Part shown: positions 51,342 to 63,103 of the stretch, piece by piece | Numbering within the stretch: the stretch's first letter is position 1 | How the letters are laid out: every line of letters begins with the position of its first letter | The notes under the pieces: model-generated | What the model saw: only the letters and a program-made list of their open reading frames with translations | What the model was told of the DNA's origin: nothing | The model's database searches: none | Program-made: the position numbers and the translations under genes | Assembly: GCA_017562135.1 (NCBI GenBank) | Contig: QEYB01001312.1 | Span: forward strand, 2,108,001 to 2,172,000 | Source of the DNA: Dipylidium caninum | Lineage: Eukaryota > Platyhelminthes > Cestoda > Cyclophyllidea > Dipylidiidae | Direction of reading: 5' to 3' | DNA: 64,000 nucleotides

Positions 51342-54300
51342 ATGCACAGAAGATCGCGTCCATTTCGTAACCTCCTCCCCAATCTGCTCCAACGTCTTCG
51401 TCCGACTGGAATCACTGGTGGATCTAGATCATCAAATTCTAGCATCGATGGCACCAGTTATACCGACTCCGTCAGCATGTTTTCAGTTCCTGCTTCCTAC
51501 ACCGGAGGTTATTACGATCGTGTGGGTGATGATTCTGACGAAGTTGAATCCTTCCTAACTGTTTCTGATCTGGATAATTATCGATCTAGACGTCCACAAT
51601 GTGGCTCGGAACACCTCTATGTGGAATATGCTAATATCAATGAAGATAAAATGAGGGAAGGAATTGGCGAAAAAACTCCCACGAATTCTCCTACTCCAAA
51701 AGCCTCGCCAACAATTTCGAAAACTTTGTGGAAAGGAGAAGAGAGGGAAAAAAGGAAGGGAGAGGATAAGGAAGTCCACCAGACAAGTAGATCATCGTCT
51801 CCGAGGGTTGCCAGATTTGAGAGTATGCGCGACATGCATCGACGCATGAAGGCTCTTGCTCAAATGTTTCCTTTCACGCTCAATACCCAAGTAGAGACTG
51901 TCGAAGAGGTAATGAGTTTTGTTCAACTTATTTCTTTCATTTTTACAGCCTGACGAGGACGCTAAGCTGGGCTTCGCGAATATTCCGGACCAGATGCATC
52001 GCAAGGCAGTGAAGAAGGGATTCAACTTCACTCTCATGATTGCTGGTATTTGAGCCCCTTTAATGATTTAAGGCCTTTGTATTTCAAACTTAGTTGTTTG
52101 TATGGAAGTAATTGTTTGTGATAAGATTCGCGGCACTTTTTTACCTTATTTTCGAATCCTTCCTCTCAGGCGAAAGTGGTTTAGGCAAGGCAACTCTCGT
52201 GAACAGTCTTTTCATGCAAGACCTCTACAAGGACAGAGAACCGACAGATGCGAGCGAGATGGTCAAAAAGGTGACAAAGATCGAGAAGCGACAAATTGAA
52301 CTTGACGAACGCGGTGTTAAATTGCGACTGACTATCGTTGATACACCCGGTTTCAACGATGCCGTCAACGCAGAAGAGTGGTAAGTCTCACCTCTCCTTA
52401 CTGTCAATGCAAATAGCATATAGGATCACCTGTGGTAGTTATTTAAGTATATTTTCAGAAAATCTGCACACCTATCCCCATTGTTGAGTGTTCTTTTAAG
52501 TTTATTTCACTTAGCATGTAATGTATTATTAACAGCTTGAAATATTTGACTTTATCTCCTCCGATTTCGTGGATATCAGATCGTGTATGACCCACGCCTC
52601 ATTCCATTATGTAGCTACATTATGAGTAGACGTTTTCTGTTCTTCAGTTGGAAGCCAATAGAGGATTATATTGATAGCACATTCGAGCAGTATTTCAAGG
52701 ATGAGTGTGGTTTGAATCGGAAGAATATCCAGGATAACCGCGTTCATTGCTGCTTATACTTCATATCACCTTACGGTCATGGGTAAGTAACCGTTTATCA
52801 ACCATTCTTCTACTTAAGCTAAAACTTTGTTGGTCTTTTAAAATCTTATCATAATTTATCCATGACATCTGTTTTGTTATTCGAGTAGTGGGTAACATTT
52901 GTATCCACTGTTAAACGCAAATTAGCGAGCCGTCCTGCCCTAGTTTGCTTTGAAAATTTCGTACAATTAGTGATTTGTCTTAATATCAAGAGATGGGGCA
53001 TGCAAAGAAAGTTCTGACAATACTTAACAGCCTAACAGTAATGTTTTGGCTCCTCGCCGTTATCGTTTTTCACATCGTAGCGGAGTGCAATCACGACGTG
53101 AGAAGCCCTCTGGAAAGATGTTCACTCTAAAATAAATTAGAGATTTGTGAGTCCATTTTGCACATATACGTAACTATGACCTCCTGTTTATAATGGCTTC
53201 GTAACATTAACCCTCTCTCATTATCGTTTGGTTCATTGAGTAATGATCCTGCTTTTCAGGCGATACATGTCGTAGCTCATAATTCAGTTGCTCTGTGTAT
53301 TTGGGATTCTTTCAGAGCGTATTAACAGGGAAATATCTCTGGACCTTTACTATAGTAGTTCGTGTGGAAAGGATCCCGTGTGAAAGCCTAAACAATCCGA
53401 AGTCGCCGACCACTGGGGAGACGATGAAATATTGAGTTATTTCTAGGGCAGATATTTTTGACGTATGGTCAATGGTTCTGTCCTCAGTAGACAAATTTAA
53501 AGTGGTTTTGAAGGCTAATTGTAGTTGAATAAAGTACCAAACCTAAAACTCAGTCTCACTAGAGAAATGACTCGAAATATTTCCTATGCTCATCTAACAT
53601 TGTCGTTTTGTGGAGGTAGAAAGTTACACTCCGCACTTTTCAATAATGCTTTATTATTACTCTTTTGATAACTACCTCCGGTGAGGAATTGTTTCTTACT
53701 TCCCCTGACTCTTGCTATCTCATTCTATTTTGCCCCGGCTTGGCAGCAGTGAATACCTTCGAAAGTAAAGTAAACTGTCAGCGTCAGGAAAACAAAGATC
53801 TAACCTGCAGCCCATAAAATTATAAATCAGTGGCTATCAACTTTGTTTTTCTGCTAACAATGCAGGCCGATTTTTATCAAGATTGAGTGGCTTACTTTTC
53901 ATCTCTTGGATTGCTCTCTAGTCTCCGCCAAATTGATGTGGAGTTCATGAGGCGCCTGCAAAATAAGGTAAATATAGTGCCCGTTATTGCCAAGGCCGAT
54001 GCCCTGACTGCGGGCGAACTTCGTGCTCTCAAGGACCGTGTCATGTCTGATCTAGACCGGTACAAAATAGATATCTATCGCTTACCTGAATGCGACTCTG
54101 ACGAGGAGGAAGAGATCAAACGATTGGACAAGGAAATCAAGGTAAATATTTTAACTCTCCATATCTTTCACGGATTAGTTACTTCTCGATTCACCGTTTA
54201 GGAGCTTCATGGTGTTATTCTTATTTTCCTTCAGTTGGGTTTGACGCCGATATGTAGCACTAACACTTAGAGGATACGCTAGAGACTAAAATTGCTGAGA

Positions 54301-57300
54301 AGGTGGTAATATTGCAAAACTGATAGTGCTCAATTGGTGTTTTGACGCTTAGGTGAATGATTGGATCGACTTCCTATGGTTTATATAGCCTCATTCAATT
54401 TAAAGCTTTTTTCGGTGAATGATCGAATGGTGTATCCTCATCTTCCCCGCAGGCTGTCCTGCCGTTCTCGGTGATAGGGAGTAATTGCGTGATAGAAGGT
54501 GAGGGAGGTAAACGCGTGCGCGGTCGACAATATCCTTGGGGTGTGGTCGAGGTGGAGAATCCTAAGCACTGTGATTTCACCAAGTTGCGGATATTTCTCC
54601 TTAAGTGAGTTCGCTTGTGTGCATTCGTCATTTTCGAATTATTCATTGCTCAATTTATGGATGACTTTCGTTCCCCATCACAATGTTGAAATGTCCTTTG
54701 CTTTTCAGCTACGTATTGCTCTGACTACTCTGTCGTGTTTTATGTATGTTAGTCAGGGGTGTTATTTTGCCATCCCTTTTATTTTTGTGTGTTGCTTGTC
54801 CGAACATGGCTTAGGGTCATGGTTGCAGATCTAAAGGCGTTTTCGTGGCGACAGCCGGGGTCGATGGGCTTGATTTTGAAGCGCGCCATAGTTTCGTGGT
54901 CTTGCCTTCCTAGCCAAGATCTAAGTCCTCCCTCTGGGCATTTCGGGGTAATCACCCACTCCAGAGTTAATTCCTGTTACGAACTCAGATACAGATGATT
55001 TCGTGTTTGTCAAACCCATCATTACATTACACTTAGTTTAATTGGGTTGAAAACTGTGAAATGGGCGTTTTTGTTTAGAGTGTGTTCACTTGTGCCTAAA
55101 ATGCATTGTAATGTGCGCTCGATATTTTTACAAATTTTAAAGGTATTCTTCTTACTCATTACTTAGAACTTTTCTGTGCTCATGCCTCATTTTGTTTGAT
55201 TTTTTTCCTAAACCTGACGTAAACCACGATTTACGTCCACTTATCTTGTATGATTTCAAATTGAATCACAGCGCAGCTCAAGCTTTGAGAAACATTAATG
55301 AAGCATTCGGAGAGGGATCCTCTAATGGAAAGAGTGCTTGATGTTGGTCCAAAAAAACCTCGTTCTGGCAATTTGAATGACATCAACGGCTCTTGAGGAA
55401 GACCACTGGTTTATGTTGAAAAAGAGGAAGAAGGCCACCAACGGAATCCGATCCACACACAACCATTCGTAAACATAGGTCTCAAACTAGGCTGTACTAA
55501 AGCTATCAGCGTACAACAGAGGATAAACAAAAAATAGACTCACTTGACCTTCGTACGAACTGACGCATCTGCGGATGATCGAGCAAGCACAAGAGAAAGC
55601 AAGTGCGCATCTTCGTTGTCTCCTTCGCAATACGCGATCGCCGCCGTTTTTATATCAAATCACCTGTAATGAAAAGTGGGTTTTGTCTGATGATTGTAAA
55701 CGATCAAGCAAATGGGTCGATTGAAAGACACTCCCAGATTACTCTGCTAAGTAGAAATTTCATCAAATAAGAAATGATTGTTAGTATATGGTGGAATGGC
55801 CCGAGGAGTGATCTTCCATTACCCTCTTCCAACCACCAGGCGAAAGCATGACGGCGGCGGAGTCCTGTTGCCGTCAAATTGATGTCTTGCGTGGTGAGCA
55901 CTGCATGATAACTCACGAGGGCCATGTGAGGCTTCAATTACTGTTGACAAGTTAAATGACTTCTCTACAGTGTGCTGTTTTAGTGCATCCTTCGTAGACA
56001 CCCCATATATCACCGATTGGTTATTACCTTTTTCGTGATTACGAAATAGTGAAAAAATATAGTAACTAAAGCTATGTTATAAAAGACTTTATTCGCCAAT
56101 TAAATCTAAAAGGGAAAGCTTTTTTTCCAAAAAGGCACATATGACTTGCCCAAACGTTGGCAGAAAGTCGTAGATGTTAACGGATGTTATTTCGAGTGAA
56201 TATAATAAATTTGTGAACAATTACATATTTTTTTCTACTTCTATTCAACGCACTTTTTATCCACATATTTATATTAATGCTTCATTTTTGAGATCACGTA
56301 GAGGATTTTAAGGTCGTAGTAAAGGGTACCAGTTTTCTGCATTGAGCCCATTCAAGTATTTATCCAACAATCTTGAGGTCCTGATTGTTTTCGCAAATGG
56401 TCCTTTTTTTCATAGTTTCGAAGTATTGAGATTTCAATTTATACTAGGAGAAATGCGTTTGACCTGGTAACCGAGGTCCAAATTTCAATGTGAACATCGT
56501 GTCTGCAATGACTACCTCAGACCAGACCACTCTTTCCGTTGTCGTCTTCTCCTCTTGTTCATACGCTCCGGCGTCGTGTCATTCACTGACTCGCTTAAGG
56601 GCTGATGTTCTTGCGAGTATTACACGCAAAGACGAATTTACCTTCCTGGGGAGAGCACTCAGTATTATTCCCTTCCGTACAATTGATTGATTCACCGCCC
56701 AAGTAACACTGTCCCTGTCGAGGAGTAGTCCTATAGGAAGGTCGGCCTTTGCCCTATCCGCTTTATCGCAGATTCTATTGAGTTGATACAAAAGACTGTT
56801 AGATTCCATCTCGAAGTGGTCACCTCTGCAGGGCAGATATTCTTTGCGTCCTCGAGGTCTTTTTCGATTAGCAAATTGTTAAGGCATCCTATTAGATTTG
56901 ATCTGTGGTGAGGTTCTTCATTTCTATTAAAATTATTAAAATATGTTGCATTCCCAACAACCGAATCTTTTATTCTTCCGTTGTGCCTTTCTGTTATGGT
57001 GTTTTTTATTGGACTACCTTTGGGAACTTGCCAGGACTAACCGCGTCTTGTCACGAGCGTTCAGCTGCAAACACTCTTTCGTGTTTGCGTAGATTTGCCT
57101 CTGTTTTCGGGATTACTCATCCCCCACGGCTGCCATCACGACTTTTCCGGCATGTAGGCACTATTCGTTCCATTTTCGCATTTTCCATGTGGCATTCTTT
57201 TTATACTATAAGTCAGGCAGCAGGATCGTTAACACAAACTCCCTTTCTTCGTTTATTATTTTTTATCATCGCTTGTTTCATCAGAACTCACATGCAAGAC

Positions 57301-57896
57301 CTAAAGGATATGACTCTGGAGGTGCATTACGAAAACTACCGCGCTAAGTATATCACTGAGCGAATGTCACGACGGCAAACAGACCGTCGGGAAGGCATGG
57401 GGTGAGTGAATTCAGATGTTTAGCATCTTCTTTGCTCGGACTTTAAACTTAATGTCTTTACTTTACAGAGTACCCCGTGCTGACCGCGAAAATGGCCCCG
57501 GTTTTGAGGCTCTTATGAGTGCAGATTGTCTCCTTCGTCAGAAAGAAGATGAGGTGAGCTTGAAACCTCGTTGTCTATTTCTCGGTCCTAATCACATCTT
57601 TTGCCTCGTTCAAGGCTATGCCTACTATCAGGACTACGGTGATGTAAATCAAGTCTATCCTTTAATGCAAACTACTTCATTAATATCCCCTCCATTTCTA
57701 CTAGCTACAGCGGATGAATGCGAAGAACCTGGATCAAATGGCACGTGGTAAGACGTCTGATGGTTTGCTGGCCAATCACAACGCGACAGTCGTGGCCCCT
57801 AATGGGGCCTCAGGTCTGGTCGGCCGCACTCCCACCGCCGGTGCGGTGGCTGGTCCGGGCACCCTGCCTCCGAAAGCCAGTCTCTCCGGTCTCTAA
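51342..57896 (+). CDS. Septin, SEPT2 group (SEPT4/5-like), with altered GTPase motifs
   Basis: Exons: 51342-51908, 51949-52045, 52170-52380, 52648-52782, 53922-54141, 54453-54604, 57285-57401, 57469-57553, 57705-57896; 591 residues, phases consistent. Residues 1-189 are a Ser-rich, charged extension in a single exon. A polybasic stretch ([11 protein letters not shown]) precedes the GTPase domain. G1 is GESGLGKAT (222-230), with Ala where the family has the Mg-binding Ser/Thr. G3 is DTPGF (279-283) followed by Asn rather than Gly. G4 is AKAD (360-363). The septin-unique element has [16 protein letters not shown], then THMQDLKD and a short coiled-coil-like [12 protein letters not shown]. Known septins form filaments at the cell cortex, cytokinetic ring and cytoskeleton. 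The wording of the domain is closest to SEPT2/4/5, whose tails are short, as here. The motif changes suggest weak or no GTP hydrolysis. The start is the first ATG of exon 1; an upstream non-coding exon is possible. Confidence 0.93.
52783..53921 (+). other. Septin intron 4
   Basis: 1.1 kb AT-rich intron between the G3 and G4 parts of the domain. Nothing recognised. Confidence 0.6.
54605..57284 (+). other. Septin intron 6
   Basis: 2.7 kb, the largest intron of the gene, GTGAGT donor and ATCAG acceptor, splitting the codon before THMQDLKD. Short open frames on both strands are not convincing. Confidence 0.6.
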
Positions 57897-58700
57897 GTCC
57901 CTCCTCCCCCAACCCTTTGTTGTCCCTTCCTCTTCATCCTTACTCCTCTCTGTTTTGTGTTGTGTCGCATCTTTTTCTATCATCTTAAATCTCCCATTCC
58001 CCATTGCATATGCTAATTCCTCCACTCTTAAGCATTGTCTCCTGGAGCACATCCTGCTTTGTTATCGTGTTTTAAAAATGACCACTTTGTTAATACGAGA
58101 ACCTCGTGAGAGTTGAAGTTTTTTTGTATCTTCTGGACTTTTCCTCATCTGAGCATTCTTGAGTCTGACCCTGTTTTTTGTGAAAGGCCATTTTATTCCG
58201 TCTACCTATATCAATTATTTCTTCTTACTAGTGGGGGCTCATCATTTGGCTGATTCGAAATGCCTTGGGACGTACGACTTAACTTTGGTTGCGCACACTG
58301 GTCAGAGCATGTCAGCGAGATGTGGAGTCTGCTTTTTGTACTAATTGTATCCATACGTTATCTGTGTCAATCTTTACGTCGATTTCACTATCTTGCGAGC
58401 AAGTCGAGAAGCATGTCTAACATAGTCGCCTAGGAACCAGGCAGTGCTTTGGGTATTCCTAATGGGTAAAAAGTAAAAATTACATTGTTGTATGCGGAAA
58501 GGGCGAGGCTTTTATACGTAGTTCCTTTAGATATCCGCGAATGGGTATTTAACGTATACACCATTTGTAATTAACACTGGTGTAACTTTACAGTCATTAA
58601 CAGTAAAGGGGTGTGGTATTGCATGATATCAACTAAGGTGAGATCGCCTTTTGCGAATCACCGTTGTCAGTCCCTTTGGTGTCAAACACAATGTAGCCTA
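57897..58700. other. Short spacer between septin and PLBD2-like gene
   Basis: About 0.8 kb. I found no AATAAA here, which leaves the septin 3' end undefined. Confidence 0.5.
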
Positions 58701-58807
58701 CCAATCACAGTTGAAACTGATTGACCAGTAAGCATGCGAACCTTGATGCAGTTGGTCGAGGCACTTAAGGGTTTTGTCGGGCCGTCAGTACATTTGATTT
58801 GCACCAG
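58701..58807 (+). promoter_or_regulatory. CCAAT box and acceptor-like site upstream of PLBD2-like gene
   Basis: CCAAT at 58701-58705. An acceptor-like ttgcaccag ends at about 58807, five bases before the ATG, a spacing often seen for spliced-leader addition. Inferred only. Confidence 0.3.
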
Positions 58808-58812
58808 AGAGC

Positions 58813-61800
58813 ATGACAACTTCAGTGCTTGTTCTGTTTTCCCTTCTCGCACTCGCTAGACCGTTTTCCGCGGTCGCTTATCGCGATCAGACAGTCTGTG
58901 TGGTGGCCTCCAAGGCCAGTGATGGTTCTTACGATTTCAGCCTGGAGTCTGACATTCCCCCGTGGAAATTAGATTACGATTTTCTTATTCCCGCGGCTAC
59001 CTGGTTCAACCAGGCTGTAGATTATTTTGGAATGGCCTTCCAGACAATAAAGACTTCTGAGCAATTTGAAGATAGAATTCAGGCTTACTGGGCGGGCTTC
59101 CTGGAACTCTACGTATCGAGGAATATGACCAGTGCCCACTTTGAAAATACTTTTGGTGGTATGTTCCTTCTTGTAATTCCTGTTGTTGGAAATGACTGAA
59201 CTCACTAGAAGTGATCAGGGAAACTGCATCCTGGGCATCCATACCTGTGGGTCTTGTCATTTTATGTCCATAAAAATACCAATTAGTCATAACATTTTAA
59301 AATGTAATGTCCTTTTCGGTTTCTGGCACCTTTGAGTGTTGGGCTCGTAATACGGCAACTTGAATGCGCGACCCTCCCCCGACCGACATTTGTTTATGAC
59401 ATCTGACGTAGGCGAAGGTCGATGATTGTAACCGTGTCATTAGTCTTCATCGAGCAAATGTGCACGGCACGGCCGGACTGGTCATCTACCGCCATAAAAT
59501 CACGGCTTCTAGGGAGTTTGAACGTTTCCAGAAAGTGTGCTTGGTAAATCCTATTACTCGGCCTTCTGACAACATCCGCGAGGGAACAACGTCTGGATCT
59601 TCGGTCTACAAGAGGGAAGGGCACCTTTGGGCACCGTTGGGTGAATGAGGATAGCGAACTCGATTAATCATGCCTGCTTCACTGGAAATCTAATACCACT
59701 ACAGAAGGCTGTTACCAAATTTATCCTCTCTTCTACATGCATTCTCTAATTAAAATTAAGGATAAGCATACTTTTATATCATAATTGCGGTGGGATGCCA
59801 CGTTGAAGCATTCTAAAGAAGGATGCCTCGTCCTTATTTGAAGGCTTTTGTAAGGACAATTCATCTGCTGCATGTCGAGAGCTTAGGAGTCATGTGCGAC
59901 GAAATTTGGAGATGACAATCAAGAAGAGCCTTCAATCGGGTGACATCGATCCCTACTGGCACCAGGTAGGCTCATGTTCCCCCCCCCCCCCTGCCATTTT
60001 CATACGATATCACCTGCAGTTTGTGTAAAGTAAACATTTATACTGGAAGGTGACAATGTTGCATACCCTAAAATCATATCTGAAAACTGCTTTATTTTGG
60101 CCACTTTCACTTGCCTCATGTTCTTTTGGACTCGGGTCCTTCAAACACTTGTACCTCTGTTGATTACTCCACAGTTTATTGCGTTACCTCTTAGCAATCA
60201 TTTATGAGTAAAATGCACGCCTATTGCGTTCGAGTCCTTTTACGCCACTTCACTTATTTACTCCTCCAAAGACATACCGGTTATTTATCTTTGTATGATG
60301 GTAAATTGGTGACCCTGAGATCCCCTAATTCTGCTGTTATTCCTCTCTTTTCCATTCCAAATTTCGCGCTCATCTGTACTCTATCGTTCTTCTCTGTGCA
60401 CCCAGATGGAACTCCTTCTGTGGCAAATGCGTGGCATTCAAGACGCCTGGAACAACGTGATGGTGCACACCTCAAAAGTTCTTACATCAAATTATTTGAT
60501 GCAACTCTTGGACAACGTCTTCGATATTTAGTGAGCGCATTACTTGTAGTAAATTAACGTAGACCGTAGCGAATGAGGCGGCGAAGTTGTTGTAAGAACA
60601 GATGCTGCCTAATACTTACCATCTCTACGGTTTCTATGTGGTTTCGACGGTTACTCTTTTAAAACCGTGTGTCAGCCGTTCCGAAACGCCTCATGGTAAT
60701 TAATTTTGCATTTACATCTTCGGGATGAACACAAAGTCTGGACCTAACTGAAGTATCTTAATCCGATTTTAAAAAGAGAACTGGGTTTATCACTTGTGAT
60801 GCATTGCGACTTCTGGGCATTTCGCAGTCTACTACAAGTGGGTGTCGAGATGGGCGACATCAGCTCGGCCCTGGGATTGTACGAGGAACTCGAGCGCGGA
60901 CCGAACGGAAGACGGTACTTTGCTGGCCGACCCAGTTGTTCGGCCTTCGTGAAGCTCGCACCCGATCACAAGGACATCTTCATCTCGCACAACACCTGGC
61001 AAGACTACGAGAATATGCTCAAAGTAATCAAGTACTACGAATTCGCCTGGCGACTCACGCGCCACCCTGGTAGGTTGTGCAGCTCTCTCCATTCCGTTGC
61101 CACTTGTCCAACTGTGGAAATGGGCTGGGACATTTGTGCTGCTATCTTTTTTCAGCCTCTCCCATAGTGCCGACGGATAAAATCCTATTGTCATCATATC
61201 CATCAACTATCTCCTCAATCGACGACTTCTATGTGACCAGCACTGGACTAGTACGTCATTTTCCCTTGCGGACAACCATTGCTTTACTCACTGAAGCGAG
61301 TCTTTTATTATTTACTCACCAAGATCAATCCTTTCACGACCTCGTTAAATTAATCAAGTTGTGTAAAAAGCCATCTTAACCGGTTGCGTCGTCCAATGAC
61401 AGAGTAAATTTGTGTGCCGCTCTCTTGAAGTTGCCATACAACTGAGAGAATAATAATAGACTTTGCAGACACATAAATCGTTTGGTCTGTTGTAACACTG
61501 ATGTTTCATAACTCTAGGTCATTCAGGAGACAACTAATGGGAACGACAACTCCAGTTTGTGGCCTTTTGTCCGCCACGGGCTGAACACTTCGGTTTTAGA
61601 GGTTTTCCGTGTTATGATTGCCAATCGCCTCGCACGCACTCCAAGCGAGTGGATCTCTTTCTTTTCTCGAGAAAATAGTGGAACGTAAGCCCCTTTCAAA
61701 AGGTTGACTTCTGCCGCCCTCTCATTTCCTTCGGGTTACTCCACTAGCATCACATTGTAGGCCCTGAACGCCCCCTTCCTTACATTCCCATACACGAGTG

Positions 61801-63103
61801 GGATTTCTTAATCCCGAAAAGCAAACAATTTGCGTATCATTTCACCATAAGTGTTACAGTCATTGCAAAACGTGCGTTTACTCGGTGCGGCGCGTACCGA
61901 GGTGTTTCATAGAGTAGGTGTGTTTACTATCATCCCAATCTTGTCAAAAGGCGGTGAAGGTACGAGGAAGGCTAGTGGCTTCTGCAGAGAAAGCTACTTA
62001 ACCTGAAATTGTTAGCAGTTTCGGACAGAGTCGGCAGTGTTCTAGATGCAGTAGGCTTTCGGAACGAAGGAAAGATCGAACCAATGTCGGACATCAGACT
62101 AAGATAAATTCTTGCTTAAAATAATTTTGCATACAACCTTATATCTTTTAGAGCATAGCGATAAATATTTTCCCCATAATGGAGAGGTCTTTCACCACTC
62201 TCAGTCTATTTCAGGTACAATAACCAGTGGATGGTTGTTGACACAAAGGCATTTAACTCTTCGAAGCCCCTTCCAGAAAATGACCTCTTTTGGGTGGCGG
62301 AACAAATTCCGTAAGTCTTGGTCTATCTACAAGACAGCCTAACCGTCTACATGGTGCTTTCCCTCGTAACGAAACTCCTACCACTTAGTATAATCCTGCC
62401 CAAGGCGCTGAGGCAAAACGTTTGTTGGCCTTATTACGAAAGACTTACCTCATTTTCGCTGTGTGAAATTCATGTTTATCACTCATGTTTCAGGGGTTTC
62501 GTTCAGTCGGCAGATGTCACCGATCACCTCGTCCGCAATTCTTACTGGGGCAGCTATAATAACCCGTGAGTGCAGCTCGGCCGGTTGGGTCGACTTGATT
62601 CATAGACCGCCAACCATTTAATAGGTTTTAGGCAGGTAAAAAAGACAACACCAGCAAACGATCCTATGGTCCGAGTGACGTAACCTCCTGTGAAAATAAG
62701 AGATTTTCATGCTGCCCAACGCCCCCTCGGCAAAATGCTGAAAGTATGGGTGAATGCAAAAACTGTAATTGAGCCACAAAAAAAAATAAGCACCAAGAAT
62801 AGTGATCAGTAGAATCCTGTACTGGTTCCTTGGAGCTACTTTTAAAATGCGTTCCAAAGCCTTTCCTCTGCGCTTGTAACTGCGGTTCATGAGGTCACCC
62901 CCCAAGTCCACAAAAGAGACGAGCGTGGGTGAACTTGTATCTTCTTATAGGTACTTTGAATTTATTCACGCGGTTTCTGGTTTCGATGAGCTGGAAGGAT
63001 TATTCGGAGAGTATTTTTCCTACGACATGACTCCTCGAGCTCAAATATTCAGACGTGATCACTCGAAAGCGATCTCAGTGGCAGATGTCTATCGTCTAAT
63101 GAG
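58813..63103 (+). CDS. PLBD2: Phospholipase B-like 2 (lysosomal PLBD2/LAMA family), 3' end missing
   Basis: Exons: 58813-59172 (donor uncertain), 59819-59965, 60406-60530, 60828-61069, 61156-61250, 61518-61684, 62215-62310, 62494-62565, 62951-63103; about 485 residues so far. A hydrophobic signal peptide (first 22 residues or so) begins the protein. The segment GRPSCSAF contains Cys248, which by family knowledge becomes the N-terminal nucleophile after self-cleavage; the mammalian enzyme has it at almost the same number. HNTWQDYENML, SSYPSTISSIDDFY, FSRENSGTYNNQW, EQIPGF, SYWGSYNNP and FSYDMTPRAQIFRRDH follow in family order. HNTW and LWPFVR favour PLBD2 over PLBD1. The product should be a glycosylated lysosomal or secreted Ntn hydrolase; its natural substrate is unsettled. 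The last exon ends inside the LMRYND region, so the final 100 or so residues lie beyond the window. The exon 1 to 2 junction is the weak point: GTATGT at 59159 is a better donor but out of phase, so a micro-exon is possible. Confidence 0.9.
59979..59991 (+). repeat. Poly-C run
   Basis: Thirteen C in a row just after the exon 2 donor of the PLBD2-like gene; length may vary or be misread. Confidence 0.85.

Noticed and set aside
53887..54201. GTAAAT at 53968 as a splice donor in septin exon 5
   Set aside because: The bases code Val-Asn in the conserved [12 protein letters not shown] segment; the exon continues to the GTAAAT at 54142.
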